Both the position numbers and the translations under genes were made by a program. DNA of 64,000 nucleotides, taken from contig NZ_JAEQNB010000001.1 of NCBI RefSeq assembly GCF_016722965.1, positions 1,205,344 to 1,269,343 of the forward strand. Direction: 5' to 3'. Positions 7,875-15,639 of this stretch are shown piece by piece. How positions within the stretch are numbered: position 1 is the stretch's first letter; each line of letters opens with the position of its first letter. This stretch comes from Tumebacillus amylolyticus. GTDB taxonomy: Bacteria; Bacillota; Bacilli; Tumebacillales; Tumebacillaceae. The notes under the pieces are model-generated. The model was not told the DNA's origin and did no database searches. It saw only the letters and a list, made by a program, of their open reading frames with translations.

Positions 7875-7913
7875 AAAACGCAGCCTCTCGTCGCGGGAGT
7901 GCTGCGCTTTTTT
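7875..7913 (+). terminator. Intrinsic terminator
   Basis: An imperfect GC-rich stem (GCAGC...CTC with GAG...GCTGC) followed by a T-run after the DUF4247/YidC cluster. Confidence 0.85.
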
Positions 7914-7949
7914 GCGAGAGACGAACATACTAAAGGGGGCAAATTCGCG

Positions 7950-8381
7950 ATGAAATACACCGTTCTGCCGATCACTTCACTCGACCCGATCACATTCGGC
8001 GCCGAATACCTCGCGCTGGACGACGCCGCGAGCGAAACGTGGAAGAAAAACATCCAAGCTCTCCACCCCAAACTCTTGCCCCAGCTCAAAGAAAATTCCC
8101 TGCTCGCCGAGGAAGACAGCCCGTTCTGCGTGGCCGGCGGCGTTTTTGACTACGAACGGGGTCGTGAGCTGGTGTTTGACGGCGAGAGATTCGTTCTATC
8201 CCACTGTGCCGAGCATTTTCTCGACTTTTTACAACCTTCTGCGGATTGTCTGCAAATCGTGGAGGAGAAAGCGGATTCATTCGAGAAGTGTAACAGTACA
8301 GAGGAGGACCGTGCCCGTTTCGTCATACTCAAGAATTGGTGGCAACAGGGATATCACGCGTTCATTCTTCAACACAACTGA
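7950..8381 (+). CDS. Hypothetical cytosolic protein
   Basis: 143 residues, acidic, with no signal peptide or membrane helix and several Cys and Trp residues. The ATG at 7950 has AAAGGGGGC 10 bases upstream; the open frame extends further but without another good start. The gene lies between a terminator and gabD, 29 bases before the latter, so it may be co-transcribed with it. I do not recognise the family. Confidence 0.6.
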   Translation: MKYTVLPITSLDPITFGAEYLALDDAASETWKKNIQALHPKLLPQLKENSLLAEEDSPFCVAGGVFDYERGRELVFDGERFVLSHCAEHFLDFLQPSADCLQIVEEKADSFEKCNSTEEDRARFVILKNWWQQGYHAFILQHN

Positions 8382-8410
8382 GGGAAATCAAAGGGAGGGC
8401 TTTTTTTACC

Positions 8411-9844
8411 ATGACGACGACCAGCAAGCTTTACATAAACGGTGAGTGGATCGCGACCGATTCCACTTTTGAAGTAACGGACCCGGCGACAGGCCAAGTA
8501 GTCGGTTACGCGGCAGACGCAGACGTTTCGCACGCAGACGCGGCGATCGACGCAGCACACAAAGCATTCCCGGCTTGGGCGGCAACTCCGGCGCACAAAC
8601 GCTCGCAGATGCTCTACAAGTGGTACAACTTGATCATGGAGCAACGCAACGAACTGGCAGCGATCCTCACCGGCGAAATGGGCAAACCGCTCATGGAAGC
8701 CAAGGGTGAATTGATCAACGCAGCCGGCTTCGTGCAATGGTACGCCGAAGAAGCGAAACGCGTTCACGGCGAAACCATCCCGCACCTCGAACCGACCAAG
8801 CGCATCACCGTGCTCAAACAACCGGTCGGCGTGGTCTCGGCGATTACTCCGTGGAACTTCCCGGCGGGCATGATTACCCGCAAAGTTGCCCCGGCTCTGG
8901 CGGCAGGTTGCACCATCGTGCTCAAACCGGCGGAGCAAACGCCGCTGACCGCCGTTCGCCTGATCGAACTCGCGGAACAAGCAGGCTTCCCGGCGGGCGT
9001 CATCAACTTGATCACGACGTCGAAACCGGCTGAAGTCGGCACGATGCTCACCACCGACAAGCGCGTGCGCAAAGTCACCTTCACCGGCTCGACCGAAGTC
9101 GGCAAGCTGATTGCCCGCAACGCGGCAGACACCGTCAAGCGCGTCTCCCTGGAACTGGGCGGCCATGCACCGTTCATCGTGTTCGACGATGCGGATATCA
9201 AAAAAGCGGTATTCGGCCTGATCAACTCCAAATACCGCAACGCAGGTCAAACTTGCATCTGCACCAACCGCGTCTACGTTCACAAAAACATCGCCGAAGA
9301 GTTCGTGAAAGCGGCAGCCGAGGAAGTTCAGAAGCAATTCAAACTCGGCCACGGCCTTGAAAAAGAAACCACCATGGGTCCGCTGATCGACCAACAAGCG
9401 CTCGACAAAGCAACTCTGCACGTCGAAGATGCAGTTTCCAAAGGCGCAACCGTCGTCACCGGCGGCAAGCGTCACGGCGAGCAAGGTTACTTCTTCGAAC
9501 CGACCCTGCTGTCCGGCGTCACCGAAGAGATGCGCATCGCGACCGAAGAAACCTTCGGCCCGGTTGCTCCGGTCTTCACCTTCGAAACGGAGCAAGAAGT
9601 TCTGGCGCGTGCCAACAATTCCGACTACGGCCTCGCCGCCTATGTCTACACCAACGATCTCGGCCGTTCGATCCGCATGAGCGAAGGCCTCGAATACGGC
9701 ATCGTCGGCGTCAACGACCCGATGCCGGCCAACGCCGTGCAAGCACCGTTTGGCGGGATGAAGCAATCCGGTCTCGGTCGCGAAGGCGGTCACTACGGCA
9801 TGGAGCCGTTCCTCGAAGTGAAGTACATCTCCACCGGCTTCTAA
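8411..9844 (+). CDS. gabD: NAD(P)-dependent succinate-semialdehyde dehydrogenase family
   Basis: Aldehyde dehydrogenase of 477 residues. It has the family motifs PWNFPAGMITRKVAPALAAG, FTGSTEVG, the general-base Glu in LELGGHAP, the catalytic Cys in NAGQTCICTNR and the C-terminal PFGGMKQSGLGREGG. The last motif and overall pattern fit GabD, which oxidises succinate semialdehyde to succinate in GABA and related catabolism. ATG 8411 follows AAGGGAGGG by 11 bases. A strong terminator follows. No gabT or permease is adjacent, so the physiological aldehyde is not settled. Confidence 0.9.
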   Translation: MTTTSKLYINGEWIATDSTFEVTDPATGQVVGYAADADVSHADAAIDAAHKAFPAWAATPAHKRSQMLYKWYNLIMEQRNELAAILTGEMGKPLMEAKGELINAAGFVQWYAEEAKRVHGETIPHLEPTKRITVLKQPVGVVSAITPWNFPAGMITRKVAPALAAGCTIVLKPAEQTPLTAVRLIELAEQAGFPAGVINLITTSKPAEVGTMLTTDKRVRKVTFTGSTEVGKLIARNAADTVKRVSLELGGHAPFIVFDDADIKKAVFGLINSKYRNAGQTCICTNRVYVHKNIAEEFVKAAAEEVQKQFKLGHGLEKETTMGPLIDQQALDKATLHVEDAVSKGATVVTGGKRHGEQGYFFEPTLLSGVTEEMRIATEETFGPVAPVFTFETEQEVLARANNSDYGLAAYVYTNDLGRSIRMSEGLEYGIVGVNDPMPANAVQAPFGGMKQSGLGREGGHYGMEPFLEVKYISTGF

Positions 9845-9845
9845 G

Positions 9846-9886
9846 AAAAAAAGCACGCGGACACTTTCTCCGCGTGCTTCTTTTAC
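9846..9886 (+). terminator. Intrinsic terminator after gabD
   Basis: A perfect stem GCACGCGGA/TCCGCGTGC with an A-run before and a T-rich tail after. It can also serve the convergent metallophosphoesterase gene. Confidence 0.9.
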
Positions 9887-9899
9887 ATAAAAAAACACC

Positions 9900-10727
9900 C
9901 TACGCCGCGCGCAGAGTGTGTACGGTAATCTCCGGACGAGTGCCCAAGCGAACATTGAAGGCCGCTTGGCCCATGCCGTCCGAGATGTAGACGTTTTTGC
10001 CATTGACGATGTGCATGCCCGAGATCACATTCTGTTTCGGGAGTTCGCCCATCGGGAACAATTTAAAAGCGCCCGGGACTTTGAACTGACCGCCGTGCAA
10101 GTGGCCGGACAGAAGCAGGTCGACTTTGTGGTGCTCTTCCAAGTGGAGCACGACGTTCGGGTCGTGCGAGAGAACGAGGTTCCACCCGTCCTCGACACCG
10201 TGGAAGGAGCGCGGGATGTCCGACTTGCCGAGGCAGAAGTCGTCGATTCCGATAATATTGAGACGCTGTGCTCCAAACTCGATGGAGCCCCACTCGTTGG
10301 CGAGCACGCGAATGCCTTTGGCGGAGATCTCCTCCGCCAAGTCGTCGATGCGCTCCCCGAGGTAGTGGTCGTGGTTGCCCCAGACGAGCCAGATGCCGTG
10401 CTCCGGCTCGATTTTTTTGATCTCGTCGAGGTACAGCATGAATTTATCGAGGTTGTCGTAGTTGTCGAGATAATCGCCGGTCATCACGATCAAGTCGGCG
10501 TTGGCATCGGCGATGATCTTCGCCATGCGCTCCGGTTTGATCGATTGGCGTTCCATGTGCAGATCGGACAGTTGGACGATGCGCAGTTCCGATTTGTCGC
10601 CGAGTTGCTCGTCCAGGGTCGTCTCGACGTGGCGGACCACCGGACGGAACGTGTTCCAGTGCGCATACCCGATCAGGGCGGCAACGACGACGGCGACAAG
10701 CAGGAGCACAGTCAGAATGATCAACAT
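9900..10727 (-). CDS. Membrane-anchored metallophosphoesterase (YkuE-like)
   Basis: A calcineurin-like phosphoesterase of 275 residues with one N-terminal membrane helix (about 3-22). Metal-ligand motifs are all present: SDLHM, GDYLDN, GNHDHY, SHDP and SGHLHGGQ. Relatives such as Bacillus YkuE act on the cell surface or on lipid head groups; the substrate here is unknown. Single-gene unit, convergent with gabD. Confidence 0.88.
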   Translation of the reverse strand: MLIILTVLLLVAVVVAALIGYAHWNTFRPVVRHVETTLDEQLGDKSELRIVQLSDLHMERQSIKPERMAKIIADANADLIVMTGDYLDNYDNLDKFMLYLDEIKKIEPEHGIWLVWGNHDHYLGERIDDLAEEISAKGIRVLANEWGSIEFGAQRLNIIGIDDFCLGKSDIPRSFHGVEDGWNLVLSHDPNVVLHLEEHHKVDLLLSGHLHGGQFKVPGAFKLFPMGELPKQNVISGMHIVNGKNVYISDGMGQAAFNVRLGTRPEITVHTLRAA

Positions 10728-10824
10728 CGAGATTCACCTTCCTTCGTTTTGGTTGCAAGGGTTAAGTCTATCAGCTCTCTTGGGGGAAAGATAGGGAGAA
10801 ATCTTGGAGGAGTTGGGAGTCAGG

Positions 10825-11343
10825 ATGAGAGAAGTTTGGATGCAAGCGTACAAGCACGACGGTCGTGAGCACCGTCGTTGGGTCAAGCTCTACGAACTGC
10901 CGGGCGAGCGAGGGGTGATGTGGATCGAACCGAACACGGCGGTTGTGGAATCGGACGGCGGGGAGTGGTCGAGCCCGTTTCCCGTCATCTATTGGGTACA
11001 TCCGGAGAAATGGTACAACGTCGCGATCCTCTGTCGCGAGGAAGGCACAGGCTACTATTGCAACATCGCAAGCCCGATCGAGTATGAGGAAGAGCGCAAC
11101 CTGTACAAATTCATCGACTATGACGTCGATTTGATCGTCAACGTCGACGGCGTGTACGAAGTGGTCGATGAAGAGGAACTGACAGAGCATGCCCACGCGA
11201 TGAAGTATCCGTCCGACATCTTGCTCAAAATCGCAGAAGCGACGGCGGAGTTGGTGGCGTTGTTTGAAGCGCAAGAGGGGCCGTTCGACCCCGAGGCGCG
11301 GGAGAGATGGACGAGGTTGTGGCACGAGGCGAACGGGGAATAG
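10825..11343 (+). CDS. ntdP: DUF402 nucleoside tri-/diphosphatase (YgaC/NtdP-like)
   Basis: About 172 residues matching the DUF402 family along its length: VVESDGGEWSSPFPVIYW, KWYNVAILCREEGTGYYCNIASP, KFIDYDVDL and KGPF-like GPFDPEARERW. Bacillus YgaC is described as a nucleoside tri- and diphosphatase. I chose the ATG at 10825 because the protein then starts just ahead of the conserved YKHDGREHRRW block and GGGAG lies 5 bases upstream. Apparently a single-gene unit. Confidence 0.85.
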   Translation: MREVWMQAYKHDGREHRRWVKLYELPGERGVMWIEPNTAVVESDGGEWSSPFPVIYWVHPEKWYNVAILCREEGTGYYCNIASPIEYEEERNLYKFIDYDVDLIVNVDGVYEVVDEEELTEHAHAMKYPSDILLKIAEATAELVALFEAQEGPFDPEARERWTRLWHEANGE

Positions 11344-11397
11344 CAAACCACCTTCTCACAGATACTAGAGGTACTCGTGTGAGAGAGGTGACCATAC

Positions 11398-11856
11398 ATG
11401 TCAAAACCGATTGTATTGGCGGCATTTCCGAGCTATCAACAAGCTCACGATTCCGTTCAGAACTTGTATCGTGCAGGAATGAATGACTTCACGGTCCTCT
11501 ACCTGCAGAACAAGGGCGACCAAAACGGGGACGGCATCGAAGGGTTCTACCCGGGCGTCACGCCGTTCATCCAGAACATCGTGTCAGACTCCACGCCGGT
11601 TCAAGGCGAGATCGAAGCACCGCAACTCAACGCGTTGCCGGGCACCAACCACCAGCGCACGATGGTGACGGTCGAAGATCGTCTGCGCTCGTACGGCATC
11701 CCGGAATCCGCGATCTCCCAAGCTTGCGAACAAGTCCGCAACGGGCACACCCTCGCCGTATTTCGCGACGGCGAGCAATTGGACAACGTTGCGCGCAATT
11801 TGAAGGGCGAGACCCCGTATTGCGAGATGGTGGCAGGGGAGACCAAACCGTTTTAA
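11398..11856 (+). CDS. Hypothetical protein, possibly stress-protein (YflT/GSP17M)-like
   Basis: 152 residues, soluble. The first 45 residues (VLAAFPSYQQAHDSVQNLYRAGM...) and a later stretch (YGIPESAISQACEQVRNGHTLAVF) loosely recall the general-stress-protein 17M fold, in which a beta-alpha unit is followed by a helix of the type GIPE...VxxG. That resemblance is weak. ATG 11398 has GAGAGGTGA 8 bases upstream, and a terminator follows. Confidence 0.65.
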   Translation: MSKPIVLAAFPSYQQAHDSVQNLYRAGMNDFTVLYLQNKGDQNGDGIEGFYPGVTPFIQNIVSDSTPVQGEIEAPQLNALPGTNHQRTMVTVEDRLRSYGIPESAISQACEQVRNGHTLAVFRDGEQLDNVARNLKGETPYCEMVAGETKPF

Positions 11857-11896
11857 GCACAGAAACAGCTCCGCGATGGCGGGGCTGTTTTTTTCT
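11857..11896 (+). terminator. Intrinsic terminator
   Basis: An ACAGC-CCGC / GCGG-GCTGT stem followed by a T-run. Confidence 0.85.
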
Positions 11897-11983
11897 ATAA
11901 CTTTTCCATATTTATTCCACATCTGATGGGTACCATGAAGTCAAGAGGTCAATCACAACTTGTTGAAAGGTGGACACAACGAT

Positions 11984-12544
11984 ATGAAAAACTTTCAAAA
12001 ACTTCTCGTAGGTACTACCCTTGCCGCAGCATTGGCACTTGGAGGCGGCGCAGCAGCATTCGCCGCGACGGACGACCCGGCAACCACCACCACTCCGGCT
12101 CCGAGCGCTGAGCACCACCACAAAGGGGAGCATCAGAAAGTCAAGTTGACCGACCAGCAAAAGCAAGCGATCAAAGACGCGGGCGTCGATTTCAAATCGA
12201 TGAAAGAGACCAAGAAACAAATGTGGGAAACCCGCAAGTCGATCAAAGAATCGCACCAACAACTTCAAGACCTTGAGAAAAACACCACCGACAAAGCGCT
12301 GAAAAAGCAGATCAAATCCGATCTGAAAACCACCGAAGCCGACCTCGCCAAACTCAAAGAACTGCGCACGACCGGCAAAGACCTGCACAAACAACTGCAC
12401 GATGCGGTCCTTGCGTCCGATTCCGCCAAAATCAAGGAAGTCGCAGCCAAAATCCAAGCACAGAACCAAGACGCGCTGAAACTCATGCAAACCATCGACG
12501 CAACGCTTAAAGCGGAACTGACCAAGGCGCAAGGGAAGAACTAA
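11984..12544 (+). CDS. Secreted coiled-coil protein, function unknown
   Basis: 186 residues. The Sec signal peptide ends near AAFAA-TDD (about residue 28). A Thr/Pro and His-rich stretch (SAEHHHKGEHQ) follows, then about 130 residues of highly charged Lys/Glu/Gln helix with heptad-like spacing. No catalytic motif is visible. ATG 11984 has GAAAGGTGG 10 bases upstream. A structural or metal-binding extracellular role is possible but not shown. Confidence 0.75.
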   Translation: MKNFQKLLVGTTLAAALALGGGAAAFAATDDPATTTTPAPSAEHHHKGEHQKVKLTDQQKQAIKDAGVDFKSMKETKKQMWETRKSIKESHQQLQDLEKNTTDKALKKQIKSDLKTTEADLAKLKELRTTGKDLHKQLHDAVLASDSAKIKEVAAKIQAQNQDALKLMQTIDATLKAELTKAQGKN

Positions 12545-12577
12545 GCTCCTGACTCAACCTCCGACAGCGAGAGAAAT

Positions 12578-12612
12578 AAGCCAACCCCCGTGGCGCGGAG
12601 GTTGGCTTTTTT
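12578..12612 (+). terminator. Intrinsic terminator
   Basis: GCCAACC pairs with GGTTGGC across a GC-rich loop, followed by a T-run. Confidence 0.85.
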
Positions 12613-12648
12613 TACGAACGGAAAATGTACTTCCGATCAGGGGAATGA

Positions 12649-12654
12649 TATAAT
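12649..12654 (+). promoter_or_regulatory. -10 element of the fabL promoter
   Basis: A consensus TATAAT lies about 60 bases before fabL. The -35 (about 12626-12631) is weak. Confidence 0.5.
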
Positions 12655-12673
12655 CACCTCGTACATAGAACTC

Positions 12674-12690
12674 CTAATACCTGATCTTAA
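12674..12690 (+). promoter_or_regulatory. FapR-like operator upstream of fabL
   Basis: CTAATACCTGATCTTAA matches the recalled FapR consensus at about 13 of 17 positions and shares TACCT-RR-TCTTA with the site upstream of fabI. It sits just downstream of the predicted start point, 21 bases before the fabL ATG. Confidence 0.5.
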
Positions 12691-12711
12691 TTCCTTGGAG
12701 GTATACATCAC

Positions 12712-13470
12712 ATGTCTTCACTTACCGGCAAGATCGCACTCGTCACCGGAGGCTCCCGCGGCATTGGCCGTTCGATTGCATTGAAACTGGCGGAAGAGGG
12801 CGCAGACGTCGTCATCAACTTTTTCCGCAACCGCAAACCGGCGGAAGAAACCAAAGCGATGATCGAATCTCTCGGCCGTCGCTGCCATATCATCAAAGCG
12901 AACGTCGGCGACCTCGACAAGCACCAATTGATCTTTGACGAAATCCAAGAAGTGATGGGCGGCCTCGACATCCTCATCTCGAACGCGGCGTCCGGCGTGC
13001 AACTTCCGGCGATGGAAGTCGAAGAAAAGCACTGGGACTGGACGCTCAGCATCAATTCCAAAGCGCTGCTCTTCCTCGCGCAAAAAGCAGTCCCGATGAT
13101 GGAAGCACGCGGCGGCGGCTCCATCGTGGCGATCTCGTCGCTCGGCTCTAAATTCGCGCTGAAAAACTACATCAACGTCGGCACCTCCAAAGCGGCTCTC
13201 GAATCGATCGTACGCTACCTCGGCGTGGAACTCGCTCCGAAGAACATCATCGTCAACGCCGTCTCGGGCGCAGCAGTGGACACCGACGCTCTCACGCACT
13301 TCCCGAACCGTGAAGAGATGATCCAAGCGGCGGTCGACCGCACCCCGGCAGGTCGCATGATTACGCCGGAAGACCTCGCGAACTCCGTGCTGTTCCTCTG
13401 CTCCGAGCAGTCTCGCATGATCGTCGGCCAAACCTTGGTCGTCGACGGCGGCTATTCGTTGATTGGCTAG
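12712..13470 (+). CDS. fabL: Enoyl-[ACP] reductase III FabL
   Basis: SDR-fold NADPH-dependent enoyl reductase of 252 residues. It follows Bacillus FabL closely: VTGGSRGIGRSIA cofactor loop, DILISNAASGV, EEKHWDWTLSIN, NYINVGTSKAALE with the catalytic Tyr and Lys, and the FabL-specific block VDTDALTHFPNREEM. ATG 12712 has TTGGAGGT upstream. Having both FabI and FabL is known from B. subtilis and is one route to reduced triclosan sensitivity. The small gene at 13508 follows after 37 bases and is probably co-transcribed. Confidence 0.92.
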   Translation: MSSLTGKIALVTGGSRGIGRSIALKLAEEGADVVINFFRNRKPAEETKAMIESLGRRCHIIKANVGDLDKHQLIFDEIQEVMGGLDILISNAASGVQLPAMEVEEKHWDWTLSINSKALLFLAQKAVPMMEARGGGSIVAISSLGSKFALKNYINVGTSKAALESIVRYLGVELAPKNIIVNAVSGAAVDTDALTHFPNREEMIQAAVDRTPAGRMITPEDLANSVLFLCSEQSRMIVGQTLVVDGGYSLIG

Positions 13471-13507
13471 GAATTATCAGGTAAGATGAAAGGCGAGGTG
13501 ATTGCTA

Positions 13508-13876
13508 ATGGCAACCGAACAAATTCTGCGTAGCAACGAGTTTATGGTCATCCAATCCGCGATTGCAGCCACGAACTTCGCAATCGGCGCATTTACCGTT
13601 GAGTTGAAAGCGCAAGAAGCGATGAAAAACGAAGAGATGATCCCGCGTCTGCAAGGAGCTCTCGCCAAGGCGAAAGAAGACCGCAAGTACGCAATGAGCC
13701 TTCTCGACGTGCAACTCGAAGGCAACTTCAACGACGACGCCGACTTCAAGAAAGTTCTCGACCTCGTCTATTCGTACAACTCTTTGATCGACCATTCGCT
13801 GATCAACGGTCGTTCCGCATTTCTTCCGCTGGGCGCCGTTCCGTCGATGCGTTTTGAGAAATACGAAGAGCAGTAA
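13508..13876 (+). CDS. Hypothetical helical protein downstream of fabL
   Basis: 122 residues, predicted mainly helical from its composition, with no signal peptide. ATG 13508 is preceded by GAGGTGAT. It lies 37 bases after fabL with no terminator between them and a strong one after it, so it is probably the second gene of the fabL unit. Family not recognised. Confidence 0.65.
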   Translation: MATEQILRSNEFMVIQSAIAATNFAIGAFTVELKAQEAMKNEEMIPRLQGALAKAKEDRKYAMSLLDVQLEGNFNDDADFKKVLDLVYSYNSLIDHSLINGRSAFLPLGAVPSMRFEKYEEQ

Positions 13877-13892
13877 GTCAACATCATTTGAA

Positions 13893-13931
13893 AAAGAGAC
13901 CAGGCCGCTCGCGGTGCTGGTCTTTTTTTTC
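13893..13931 (+). terminator. Intrinsic terminator
   Basis: An AGACCAG...CTGGTCT stem followed by a long T-run. It ends the fabL unit just before the B12 riboswitch region. Confidence 0.88.
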
Positions 13932-13937
13932 GTGGGA

Positions 13938-13946
13938 TGGTACACT
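13938..13946 (+). promoter_or_regulatory. Extended -10 promoter for the riboswitch operon
   Basis: TGG-TACACT, an extended -10 type sequence, lies about 20 bases upstream of the aptamer. The -35 is not convincing. Confidence 0.4.
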
Positions 13947-13965
13947 AGTTTTGTAATTTCATAGG

Positions 13966-14126
13966 AATGGTGCCATGAAGTGTAGGGAAAGCGGTGCAAA
14001 TCCGCTGCAGCCCCCGCTACTGTAAACGGCGACGATCCCGCAAGTACCCATTGTGCCAAGCGGCATGAGAAGGGGCGGAGGTCGGAGGACCCGTGAGCCA
14101 GGAGACCTGCTTCAAGGACGGCACTT
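13966..14126 (+). ncRNA. Cobalamin (B12) riboswitch aptamer
   Basis: Contains the conserved aptamer elements in order: closing strand GGTGCC, AGGGAA, the core GCGGTGCAAATCCGC (13991-14005), CCCCCGCTACTGT (14011-14023) and the B12 box AGCCAGGAGACCTGC (14096-14110). The closing strand GGCAC (14120-14124) pairs back to GTGCC (13970-13974). Adenosyl- or other cobalamin binding is expected to switch off the genes downstream. Confidence 0.96.
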
Positions 14127-14148
14127 TTTTTTCGTAGCACCTTCGGAG

Positions 14149-14208
14149 GGAAGGTTCAGGCGTACATACGAACCTGTTCTCCCGACCGATTGGTTAGGGA
14201 GTTTTTTT
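14149..14208 (+). terminator. Riboswitch expression platform (antiterminator/terminator)
   Basis: AGGTTC pairs with GAACCT (about 14151-14175). A second stem, CTCCCGACC with GGTTAGGGAG (14180-14201), runs into seven T residues. This is a transcription-termination platform placed directly before the first structural gene. Confidence 0.85.
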
Positions 14209-14238
14209 ATTGTTTGGAACTAGAGAGGAGCACAACCA

Positions 14239-15549
14239 ATGAACCGCAACTTCGTCAAAATCGCCGCTTCCACGCTGTTGATCGCTGGCCTGATGGCCCC
14301 GTCTCTCAGCGCAGTGGCTGCCACGGATACCAAGGCGCACGTGAAAGTCCGCGTCGTCGGCCCGAACGGGTTTATGAAAACGGAATACCTCGCCGTCGGT
14401 GCAGAGTCGTTCAAAAACACCGCGGGCGATACGGTCCAAATGGACAAGCCGACCGTATTGGGCGCACTGGTGGACATCGCGGCGAAGGACTCCATCGATT
14501 ACACGGCGACCACTTCCCAATTCGGCACCTACGTGAACAAAATCAACGGCGTCGGGGAGAAAACCATCAACAACAACACCGCTTGGCTGTTCTGGGTGAA
14601 CGGCAAGTCGGTCGATGTCGGGGCGGACCAAGCGGAACTGCATGACGGCGACGAAGTGGTCTGGGGCTTCTCCGACTACACGCAAACGCTGTACCCGAAA
14701 CTTGAAATCTCTTCGACTCATCCGTTCGTGGGCGACAACTTCACCGTGAAAGTCACCGCGCAGAAGACCACGTACGACGCGAACTGGAACGCAACGACGA
14801 CCACCGTGCCGGTCGAAGGCGCATCGCTTGCCACCGTCAACAGTGACGAAGCCATTTTTGTCACCGACAAAGACGGCGTGGCGACGGTGAAAGCGTCGGA
14901 CGCAGGTCTGCTCACCCTCAACCTCGACAAAATCGACCCGGCGACCGGTCTCCCGCTGATCATCCGATCCGGCGACGTGAACGTGCTCGTAGGCAACAAA
15001 GACGCGAAGTTCACCGACCTCAACGGCTACGACTGGGCGGCACCGAGCATCCTGAAGCAAGCGCAAGCAGGCATCGTCGTCGGGGACGGGAGTTCGCACT
15101 TCGAACCGGGCCGTGCCGTAACCCGTGGCGAACTCGCGAAAATGATCTCGCTGGTCGGCGCTTCGAACGGGGATCTCAACTTCGGCGGCGAGAAGCAATT
15201 CTCCGACGTCGCAGCTCGTGATCACTACAACCAATTCATCCAAACGGTCGTGCGCAAAAACATCCTCTCCGGCGACGCGGAAGGCACGTTCCGTTCAAAC
15301 GACGGGATCACCCGCCAAGAGCTGGCAATCGTCGTGGCACGCTTGGCAGGGCTCTCTCCGGAAACCACCGATACGCTGACGTTCCTCGACAAAGGACAGA
15401 TCGGCGACTATGCGAAAGGCTACGTGGAAGCGGTCGTGAAGGCCGGTTACATGCACGGCTACTCCGAAGGCTTGTTCTCGCCGCTGGCGTACGCGGACCG
15501 TGCCGAAGTCGCTTTGGTGTTGGACTCCATCCATACTTCGAATAACTAG
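14239..15549 (+). CDS. SLH-anchored DUF4430 (transcobalamin beta-domain-like) protein
   Basis: A 436-residue exported protein. It has a signal peptide (about 1-28). Next is a DUF4430 domain at about 70-145 with FGTYVNKINGV, WLFWVNGKSVDVGAD and LHDGDEVVWGF, the pattern shared with the C-terminal domain of transcobalamin and intrinsic factor. An Ig-like beta region follows to about 255, then three SLH repeats (about 258-436, e.g. VTRGELAKMISL and ITRQELAIVVARL) that bind cell-wall polymer. AGAGGAG precedes the ATG. It is the first gene after the B12 riboswitch and is followed by a terminator, so it may be made in excess over the rest. Inferred role: cobalamin capture in the S-layer. Confidence 0.87.
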   Translation: MNRNFVKIAASTLLIAGLMAPSLSAVAATDTKAHVKVRVVGPNGFMKTEYLAVGAESFKNTAGDTVQMDKPTVLGALVDIAAKDSIDYTATTSQFGTYVNKINGVGEKTINNNTAWLFWVNGKSVDVGADQAELHDGDEVVWGFSDYTQTLYPKLEISSTHPFVGDNFTVKVTAQKTTYDANWNATTTTVPVEGASLATVNSDEAIFVTDKDGVATVKASDAGLLTLNLDKIDPATGLPLIIRSGDVNVLVGNKDAKFTDLNGYDWAAPSILKQAQAGIVVGDGSSHFEPGRAVTRGELAKMISLVGASNGDLNFGGEKQFSDVAARDHYNQFIQTVVRKNILSGDAEGTFRSNDGITRQELAIVVARLAGLSPETTDTLTFLDKGQIGDYAKGYVEAVVKAGYMHGYSEGLFSPLAYADRAEVALVLDSIHTSNN

Positions 15550-15568
15550 GAATTCCGCACGTATAGCT

Positions 15569-15612
15569 AAGTGTAGAGTGGAGGCTCGATAGACGAGCCT
15601 CACTCTTTTTTC
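15569..15612 (+). terminator. Intra-operon terminator or processing hairpin
   Basis: A near-perfect 13-bp stem, GAGTGGAGGCTCG with CGAGCCTCACTC, followed by a T-run, between the first two genes of the B12 locus. Partial read-through would set a higher level for the first gene. Confidence 0.85.
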
Positions 15613-15639
15613 TTGAATGTGAGGAGGTTGTGAACCATC

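Noticed and set aside
8369-10003. A 544-codon open frame antisense to gabD
   Set aside because: Shadow of the aldehyde dehydrogenase gene; composition is that of reversed codons.
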